NCBI GenBank assembly: GCA_002352135.1
Contig: DEHW01000152.1
Span: 4,183-14,768, forward strand
Source: Lysobacterales bacterium UBA2790
GTDB lineage: Bacteria; Pseudomonadota; Gammaproteobacteria; Xanthomonadales; Xanthomonadaceae
Direction of reading: 5' to 3'
DNA length: 10,586 nucleotides
This document shows, piece after piece, positions 6,380-10,586 of this stretch. A model generated the notes under the pieces. It searched no databases. It worked only from the letters and a program-made list of their open reading frames with translations, and was not told the DNA's origin. Made by a program: the position numbers and the translations under genes. Positions within the stretch are counted from its first letter, which is position 1, and the number at the start of each line of letters is the position of its first letter.

Positions 6380-6457
6380 CGAAAGGTCCAGATCATGATG
6401 GAGGTCACAGTGTAGCGCGCAGATCAGCCTTTTCCGTGCCTGCTGGCCAGGGCAAGC
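6380..6457. promoter_or_regulatory. Divergent intergenic region, presumed promoters
   Basis: These 78 bp separate the start codons of the glutaredoxin fusion (-) and the TPR-sulfotransferase (+), so both promoters should lie here or just inside the genes. The only symmetric element I see is ATCATGAT near 6392-6399. No consensus -35/-10 pair stands out on either strand. Confidence 0.3.
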
Positions 6458-7996
6458 GTGCGACCATGTGTCGGCATGCGCACCCCAGATCTGTTCTCCA
6501 AAGCCCAAGAAGCACTTCAACGGCAGCAACCTGCCGTCGCCGAGGCAGCACTGCGCCAGTGGCTGCGCTCAGCGCCAGATGACGCTGATGCCTTGCGCCT
6601 GCTGGCCGTGGCTCTGCATCAGCAAGGTCGTCATACCGAATCCGCGGCGTTGCTGCGGCAAGTCCTGCAGTTGCTGCCGACCTTTGCTTTGGCGCACATG
6701 AACCTTGGTAGCGTTCAGCGCGCTTTGGGCCAAACCAATCAGGCCATCGCCTCGTTTCAGGAGGCATGTCGTCTGGAGCCAGGACGGGCTGCCGCGTGGT
6801 TCAATTTGGCCAAGGCATTGAAGAATCAAGGCCTTACGGAACAAGCGACCGAAGCCATCGAGCAGGCGGTCGCGCGCGATCCGATGCATGCGGGCGCGCA
6901 TGTCGTCCGCGGCGATCTTGCCAAGGCGAATGGCAACATTGATTTGGCGACGCAATCGTTTCGTGCGGCCATTGCCCATCAACCCTCCATCGGCGCGGCA
7001 TGGTGGGGCTTGGCCAACCTGAAGACCGTCCACCTGGACGAGCGCGATATTGCCCAAATGCATGTCGCGCTGGCGCATTTGGCCGAGCACCGCATTGAAG
7101 ACAGGGTACAAATCGAGCTGGCGCTGGCGCGAGCGTTGGAGCATGTAGGTCACTACGAAGCGGCCATGCAGGCATTGCATCGCGGCAACCGTCTGCAACG
7201 CAGCCGATTGGCGTGGGATCGAGCCGACTTTTCCGCGACAGTCGATCAGATCATCGCCAGTTCGGGTAAGGCGCACTCCGCACATTCGCTTGGTAAGGAA
7301 TGCCTCTTCATTGTCAGTCTTCCGCGCTCCGGCTCCACACTGGTAGAGCAGATCCTTGCCGCCCATTCCTGCGTCAGTGGAGCAAGCGAGCTGCCCGATT
7401 TTCCGCGCTTGGTGCAGCAGTCCAGCCGGGAGCAAGGCATGCCCTATCCTGCGTGGGTGCCCGCGTTATCCGCGACGGAGTGGCGATCCATGGGTCAACG
7501 CTATCTGCAAAGCACGGCACGCTGGCGGCAACAGCAGCCAATCAGCACCGACAAGCTTCCCGACAATTTTCTCTATGTCGGTGCCATTTTGCGCGCGTTG
7601 CCCGATGCACGCGTCGTGTTCTGCGACCGTGATCCGCGCGACGTCATGCTGTCCTGCTACCAGCAGTATTTCGCCAAGGGTCAGGCCTTCAGTTATGACC
7701 TGGAGGACATCCGCGCCTACTGGCTTGACTACCAGCGATTGGTCGCGCACTGGCTCGAGGTCCACCCAGAACAATGCCTGCGGATTCAGTATGAGACGCT
7801 GGTTCGCTCGCCTGACGAAGAGATTCCCCGACTATTGAGTCACTGTCGCCTCGCCTTCGAGCCAGCGTGCCTAGAGCCGCAGAACGCCCAACGCAGTGTG
7901 CGCACCGCCAGCGCGGCACAGGTTCGAGAGCCGATGGATCATCGTGGAATCGGTCGCTGGCAACCGTATGCGGAATGGTTGCCAGGCTTGCCGTAG
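6458..7996 (+). CDS. TPR-repeat-containing sulfotransferase
   Basis: Predicted to transfer sulfate from PAPS to an unknown acceptor. The 512-residue product has an N-terminal superhelix of about four to five tetratricopeptide repeats (roughly 10-190; for example AAWFNLAKALKNQGLTEQA and WWGLANLK). A helical linker follows, then a Sulfotransfer_3-type domain from about 280. The 5'-phosphosulfate loop is IVSLPRSGSTLVEQIL (285-300), followed by ELPDF (311-315), STDKLPDNFLYVG (363-375) and the 3'-phosphate binding stretch FCDRDPRDVMLSCY (388-401). VRTAS...REP and GRW near the C terminus are also typical. The GTG at 6458 has AGGG 5 nt upstream, whereas the in-frame ATG at 6476 has no visible ribosome binding site; either is possible and differs by six residues. 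No signal peptide is seen, so it is probably cytoplasmic. The acceptor could be a polysaccharide, lipid or protein; neighbours do not decide it. No intrinsic terminator follows. Confidence 0.92.
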   Translation: MRPCVGMRTPDLFSKAQEALQRQQPAVAEAALRQWLRSAPDDADALRLLAVALHQQGRHTESAALLRQVLQLLPTFALAHMNLGSVQRALGQTNQAIASFQEACRLEPGRAAAWFNLAKALKNQGLTEQATEAIEQAVARDPMHAGAHVVRGDLAKANGNIDLATQSFRAAIAHQPSIGAAWWGLANLKTVHLDERDIAQMHVALAHLAEHRIEDRVQIELALARALEHVGHYEAAMQALHRGNRLQRSRLAWDRADFSATVDQIIASSGKAHSAHSLGKECLFIVSLPRSGSTLVEQILAAHSCVSGASELPDFPRLVQQSSREQGMPYPAWVPALSATEWRSMGQRYLQSTARWRQQQPISTDKLPDNFLYVGAILRALPDARVVFCDRDPRDVMLSCYQQYFAKGQAFSYDLEDIRAYWLDYQRLVAHWLEVHPEQCLRIQYETLVRSPDEEIPRLLSHCRLAFEPACLEPQNAQRSVRTASAAQVREPMDHRGIGRWQPYAEWLPGLP

Positions 7997-8041
7997 CAAG
8001 CTTTCGTACTTTGCACCACTGGATTCAGCTGGCGTTTCGCG

Positions 8042-8053
8042 TCACAATTGTGA
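8042..8053. promoter_or_regulatory. Perfect 12 bp palindrome upstream of the CTERM protein gene
   Basis: TCACAATTGTGA is its own reverse complement and lies in the 189 bp gap between the sulfotransferase stop and the next start, about 130 bp before the ATG. It could be a dimer-binding operator. No family can be assigned: the half-site order is the reverse of the CRP consensus. Confidence 0.35.
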
Positions 8054-8143
8054 GCGTGTGCGCATTCCGAGCTTGTTCCCTTCGGCCACGGTCACGCAAC
8101 ACAATCCATTCTCGCCATGGATCCCGCTCAAGGCTGATTGGGT

Positions 8144-8163
8144 TCTATTGGTGATGTCTATTG
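8144..8163 (+). promoter_or_regulatory. Tandem TCTATTG repeat just upstream of the CTERM gene
   Basis: TCTATTG occurs at 8144-8150 and 8157-8163, 13 bp apart, ending 22 bp before the start codon. It could overlap the promoter or be an activator site. No proper -35/-10 pair with 16-18 bp spacing is evident here. Confidence 0.2.
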
Positions 8164-8185
8164 ACGCGTCCAGAGTGAGTTCACC

Positions 8186-9001
8186 ATGAAGTTCAACCCC
8201 ATTGTTGCTGCGCTGGTTGGCAGCCTTGTCATTGCCGCCCCGGCGTCCGCCGCGACCTTGCTGCGTTCGGCCCCCGAGTCGACCCAGTCCATCAGCATTC
8301 CCGCTCCGTCCGGTGCCGCTGTCATTCTCTACGATCAGACCACCAACCCTTCCGCTAACGGCGCGCCTGATCAGGATTTCGAGGCGGGCTTCGAAATCTA
8401 CGATTCAGAAGCTGCGGACGACTTCGAGGTGCTGGAAACCGAAGGCTGGACGATCACCCAGATCAATACGGTCGGCACGACCGGAACCGCCGGCGGCTCA
8501 ACTGTCGATCTGACCATCCATGCCGATTCGACTATCGTCACGGAAGGTTTCAATCTGCCGGGCGCCCCGGTGTGCAGCTATACCGCTATCGTTCCGACCG
8601 ATTCCGCCGGCTCATTCCAGATCAGCTTGCCGACCGCCTGCGTCGTGGGTCCGGGTCGTTACTGGGTTGCCATTCAGACGAATCAGGCATTTGGCACGAA
8701 CGGACAGCATTTCTGGTCGAATCGTACGACGCAGAGCAATTCGCCTGCGGTCTGGCGCAACCCCGGTGATGGTTTCGCCTCCGGCTGCACCGATTGGACA
8801 CCGATGACCACCTGCGGTGTTGGTGGCGGCACCAATCCTGACTTCCTGTTCCAGGTCGTTGGCACGGTGGGCGGCTTCAACGGCCTCCCCGATCCAGTGC
8901 CGCAGCCCGACGTCATTCCCGCCAACGACTGGCGTGGACTCAGCGTGCTGGCATTGCTGATGGGCTTGGGCGCGTTCGCGTTCCGCCGTTTCAGCAAGTA
9001 A
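8186..9001 (+). CDS. Secreted protein with signal peptide and variant IPTL-CTERM-like sorting tail
   Basis: I do not recognise a functional family for the body. The 271-residue product has a Sec signal peptide (1-22, cleavage likely after APASA). The mature region, rich in Thr, Ser, Gly and Asn, should be mostly beta-strand (about 40-230), with repeated aromatic motifs (FEVLETEGWTITQINTV, RYWVAIQTN, FWSN). Four cysteines (130, 152, 201, 210) could form two disulfides. The C terminus is a three-part sorting signal: VIPANDWRGL (243-252), a hydrophobic segment to about 266, and a basic end RRFSK. This layout is that of exosortase/CTERM substrates; IP followed by W resembles IPTL-CTERM (IPTLxxWG), but Thr and Leu are replaced and the W is one place early. 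It is probably surface-anchored or released extracellularly. ATG at 8186 is preceded by GTGAG. The gene ends 48 bp before an intrinsic terminator. Confidence 0.82.
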   Translation: MKFNPIVAALVGSLVIAAPASAATLLRSAPESTQSISIPAPSGAAVILYDQTTNPSANGAPDQDFEAGFEIYDSEAADDFEVLETEGWTITQINTVGTTGTAGGSTVDLTIHADSTIVTEGFNLPGAPVCSYTAIVPTDSAGSFQISLPTACVVGPGRYWVAIQTNQAFGTNGQHFWSNRTTQSNSPAVWRNPGDGFASGCTDWTPMTTCGVGGGTNPDFLFQVVGTVGGFNGLPDPVPQPDVIPANDWRGLSVLALLMGLGAFAFRRFSK

Positions 9002-9012
9002 GTTCAGCATGA

Positions 9013-9036
9013 CGAAGCGGCGCTTGTGCCGCTTCG
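9013..9036 (+). other. Nine-bp hairpin after the CTERM gene
   Basis: CGAAGCGGC (9013-9021) and GCCGCTTCG (9028-9036) make a perfect stem with a 6-base loop, 11 bp after the stop codon. It lacks a T-run. It may act with the stronger stem 13 bp further on to protect the 3' end of the message. Confidence 0.55.
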
Positions 9037-9049
9037 CTACTGACATCTT

Positions 9050-9082
9050 GAAAGGGCAGCCGCAAGCTGCCCTTTCTTTTTT
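9050..9082 (+). terminator. Intrinsic (Rho-independent) terminator after the CTERM gene
   Basis: GAAAGGGCAGC (9050-9060) pairs perfectly with GCTGCCCTTTC (9066-9076) around the loop CGCAA, followed at once by six T (9077-9082). This is a textbook terminator for the gene at 8186-9001. Unusually, the Shine-Dalgarno GGAGG of the next gene starts on the very next base (9083), so the stem also lies in the leader of the RidA-family gene. Confidence 0.9.
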
Positions 9083-9094
9083 GGAGGCGGTCGC

Positions 9095-9451
9095 ATGAGC
9101 AATGCCATGATTCAGCGCTTTGATGTGGGGCCGCGTATGTCGGAAATGGCCGTTCACAACGGCACCGTCTACCTCGCGGGTCAGGTGGCCGAGGACGCGA
9201 GTGCGGATATCACCGGGCAGACGCAACAGGTTTTGGCAGCCATCGACGCCTTGTTGGCCCGCGCGGGCAGTGATCGCAGCAAAATCCTGCGTGCCGAGAT
9301 TTTCCTGCCGGACATGACGGATTTCGCGGCGATGAACGCGGTGTGGGAAGCGTGGGTTGTGGCAGGACACACACCGCCACGGGCAACCGTGCAAGCCTCG
9401 CTCGCCAAACCGGAATGGAAGATCGAAATCGTCGTGACTTCGGCGGTGTGA
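9095..9451 (+). CDS. RidA family protein (reactive enamine/imine deaminase)
   Basis: Predicted to hydrolyse reactive 2-aminoacrylate-type enamines/imines made by PLP enzymes, preventing damage to those enzymes; RidA proteins are cytoplasmic homotrimers. The 118-residue length is close to the family norm. Visible family features are VHNGTVYLAGQVAEDAS (20-36), QTQQVLAAIDALLARAG (42-58), LPDMTDFAAMN (71-81) and the active-site Arg96 in PPRATVQA. Glu111 in KIEIVVT lies 15 residues later, the same spacing as Arg105-Glu120 in canonical RidA, so deaminase chemistry is plausible. The sequence looks closer to a YoaB-like branch than to canonical RidA, so I give no symbol. GGAGG is 7 nt before the ATG, and it lies directly after a terminator. 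Its TGA overlaps the GTG start of the EamA transporter gene, so the two are likely co-translated. Confidence 0.92.
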   Translation: MSNAMIQRFDVGPRMSEMAVHNGTVYLAGQVAEDASADITGQTQQVLAAIDALLARAGSDRSKILRAEIFLPDMTDFAAMNAVWEAWVVAGHTPPRATVQASLAKPEWKIEIVVTSAV

Positions 9452-10404
9452 ACGCCCCCATAGGCGCTCTCGAAGACGCATCACGGCGTCGGCAGACTCT
9501 GGGTTGGTGGCTCGCCGCCGTGGCCGCCATCCTGTTCTCCGCCAAGGCCATTCTCGCCAAGATTATGTATCGCTACGGGATCGATGCAGTCACGCTCATC
9601 ACCTTGCGCATGGCTTTCGCGTTTCCCATCTTTGGGTCGGTCGCATGGCTGGAAACCCGTCGCGCGATGGCGCGTGGTGATCGCCTCAGCATGATCGAGC
9701 GCGGGCAGATCGTCTTGCTGGGGTTATTGGGTTACTACCTGTCGAGCTATCTGGATTTCTGGGGCTTGGAGTACATCCCAGTTGCCCTGGAGCGCATCAT
9801 CCTGTTTCTCACTCCAACACTGGTCATGCTTTTTGGGGCACTCTTTTTGCGCCGCAAAGCCACGGTGCGCGAATGGCTCGCCGTCGCTATCTGCTATGGC
9901 GGCGTCATCCTGGTGTTTTCGGGGCAAGGTGTGGTCGGGCAGGCTTCTCGCCTTTGGCTGGGTAGCGGCCTTGTATTTGGGGCGACGGCAAGCTACGCGG
10001 TTTACCTGTTGTTATCTGGCAGCCTAGTCCGACGGGTTGGCAGTCTGCGCCTCGTGGCCTACGCCATGAGCATCTCCACGCTGGCCTGCCTGCTGCAGTT
10101 CTTGATTCTTCGGCCTGTAGACAGCTTGATCCAAGAATGGCCGGTCTACGGTTGGTCGGTCCTGAATGCGTTGCTGTGTACAGTCATGCCGGTCTATCTG
10201 ACCATGTTCGCCATCGCTCGCATCGGACCGGCGGCGACTGCGCAGATGAGCTTTACCGGTCCGCTGGCCTTGCTGTTTCTGGGCTGGTGGCTGCTGGATG
10301 AGCAGATCTCGGTGCTGCAACTGCTCGGCAGCATCGTGGTACTCGGCGGTGTGCTGGTGCTGACCCGTCCGGTGCCGCCAAAGCTGAACCAATCCGCCGA
10401 TTAA
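9448..10404 (+). CDS. EamA/DMT-family membrane transporter
   Basis: This is an inner-membrane drug/metabolite transporter with the two-fold EamA repeat. The 318-residue product has about ten hydrophobic helices, near 18-38, 46-68, 87-107, 113-134, 142-160, 169-190, 200-222, 235-256, 266-284 and 289-308. The first repeat covers about 20-158 and the second about 170-308. The second half ends with the usual ARIGPAATAQMSFTGPLALLFLG and LLGSIVVLGGVLVL pattern. Members export amino acids or other small metabolites; the substrate cannot be read from sequence. Start: GTG at 9448 gives a 4 bp GTGA overlap with the RidA stop, the classic coupling arrangement. An ATG at 9415, inside ridA, would add 11 residues and has no better ribosome binding site. 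The pairing suggests removal of a metabolite whose reactive relative is treated by the RidA protein (inference). Confidence 0.9.
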   Translation: MNAPIGALEDASRRRQTLGWWLAAVAAILFSAKAILAKIMYRYGIDAVTLITLRMAFAFPIFGSVAWLETRRAMARGDRLSMIERGQIVLLGLLGYYLSSYLDFWGLEYIPVALERIILFLTPTLVMLFGALFLRRKATVREWLAVAICYGGVILVFSGQGVVGQASRLWLGSGLVFGATASYAVYLLLSGSLVRRVGSLRLVAYAMSISTLACLLQFLILRPVDSLIQEWPVYGWSVLNALLCTVMPVYLTMFAIARIGPAATAQMSFTGPLALLFLGWWLLDEQISVLQLLGSIVVLGGVLVLTRPVPPKLNQSAD

Positions 10405-10531
10405 CACTCATATCAGTTGCCTTTAACGCGACTTTAATTCGCCACCTCCTAATCTTCGCTCGCCGGTGGCAATTGCAGGGCACTCCTCCAACGTGGCTGG
10501 CAGTTTCACGGTAATCGGGGCAATACCATTC
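10405..10531 (+). other. 3' region after the transporter gene, no gene recognised
   Basis: This stretch runs from the transporter stop to the terminator. It contains a possible stem GCCACC (10441-10446) with GGTGGC (10465-10470), and an A/T-richer start. A reading frame opening with GTG at 10466 stays open to the window edge but has no ribosome binding site and runs into the terminator. It is most simply a long 3' UTR; a short RNA ending at 10572 is possible. Confidence 0.3.
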
Positions 10532-10572
10532 AACCCGCAGCAGGCCTCCCCTTCGCCTCTGCGGGTTTTTTT
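10532..10572 (+). terminator. Intrinsic terminator ending the RidA-EamA unit
   Basis: AACCCGCAG (10532-10540) pairs with CTGCGGGTT (10559-10567) around an 18-base loop, and a run of seven T (10566-10572) follows. The loop is longer than usual, but stem and T-run are convincing. It lies 128 bp beyond the transporter stop. Confidence 0.8.
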
Positions 10573-10586
10573 ATTGCTGGCGACCG

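Noticed and set aside
5246..6415. 389-codon open frame on the plus strand
   Set aside because: It lies antisense to the glutaredoxin-rhodanese gene, whose domains are unmistakable. The translated product is Arg/His-rich with no domain pattern, as expected of a mirror frame in GC-rich DNA.
6569..7435. 288-codon open frame on the minus strand
   Set aside because: It is antisense to the TPR region of the sulfotransferase and is a mirror frame without motifs.
8046..8056. Match to half of the E. coli lac operator (AATTGTGAGCG)
   Set aside because: The second operator half is absent and there is no LacI-family gene nearby; it is a chance match inside a different palindrome.
8612..9484. 290-codon open frame on the minus strand
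   Set aside because: It runs antisense through the CTERM gene, the terminator and the RidA gene; its product has no recognisable features.
10466..10586. Open frame starting at GTG, running to the window end
   Set aside because: It has no ribosome binding site and crosses a strong intrinsic terminator.

Overview
The window reads as a chromosomal housekeeping/accessory stretch of a GC-rich gammaproteobacterium, most likely of the order Lysobacterales (Xanthomonadales). The reasons are the high-GC coding style, the Grx4-HesB-like-rhodanese fusion, the TPR-sulfotransferase, and a CTERM-type surface protein next to ordinary housekeeping genes. This placement rests on recalled family distribution, not on a search. 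I see no insertion sequence, integrase, CRISPR array, tRNA or rRNA, and no gap without a gene longer than about 285 bp.

Layout. (1) 1-804 (+): the last 45% or so of aspartyl-tRNA synthetase (aspS), cut by the window start. (2) 791-3122 (-): a probable three-gene operon running leftward. It comprises a WYL-domain transcriptional regulator, a patatin-like phospholipase whose start overlaps the regulator's stop by 14 bp, and a small two-helix membrane protein whose 3' end overlaps aspS. (3) 3212-3883 (+): a divergently transcribed, unrecognised protein with one N-terminal membrane anchor and a proline-rich periplasmic part. It shares an 89 bp promoter region containing an inverted repeat with the WYL operon. 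(4) 4020-4793 (+): a short AMP nucleosidase-like enzyme of the purine nucleoside phosphorylase fold. (5) 4832-5164 (-): a small lipoprotein, converging on the AMP nucleosidase gene over a perfect palindrome; its own leader holds a second, 22 bp palindrome. (6) 5450-6379 (-): a three-domain protein, monothiol glutaredoxin (CGFS), cysteine-less HesB/IscA-like domain and rhodanese. (7) 6458-7996 (+): a TPR-repeat sulfotransferase. (8) 8186-9001 (+): a secreted protein with a signal peptide and a variant IPTL-CTERM-like sorting tail, followed by an intrinsic terminator. (9) 9095-10404 (+): a RidA-family enamine/imine deaminase and an EamA/DMT-family ten-helix transporter with a GTGA stop/start overlap, ended by another intrinsic terminator at 10532-10572.

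How they fit together. Most genes are single or paired units with separate jobs: translation, purine salvage, iron-sulfur/redox handling, envelope or exported-product modification, and metabolite damage control with export. Two arrangements look like functional units. The WYL regulator/patatin/two-helix membrane protein cassette suggests a regulated lipid hydrolase acting at the membrane. The RidA/EamA pair suggests detoxification coupled to export.

I did not find a clear undescribed system. The most interesting items are the patatin operon, the glutaredoxin fusion whose central domain has lost all iron-sulfur cysteines, the terminator that abuts the RidA ribosome binding site, and several strong palindromes in intergenic DNA.
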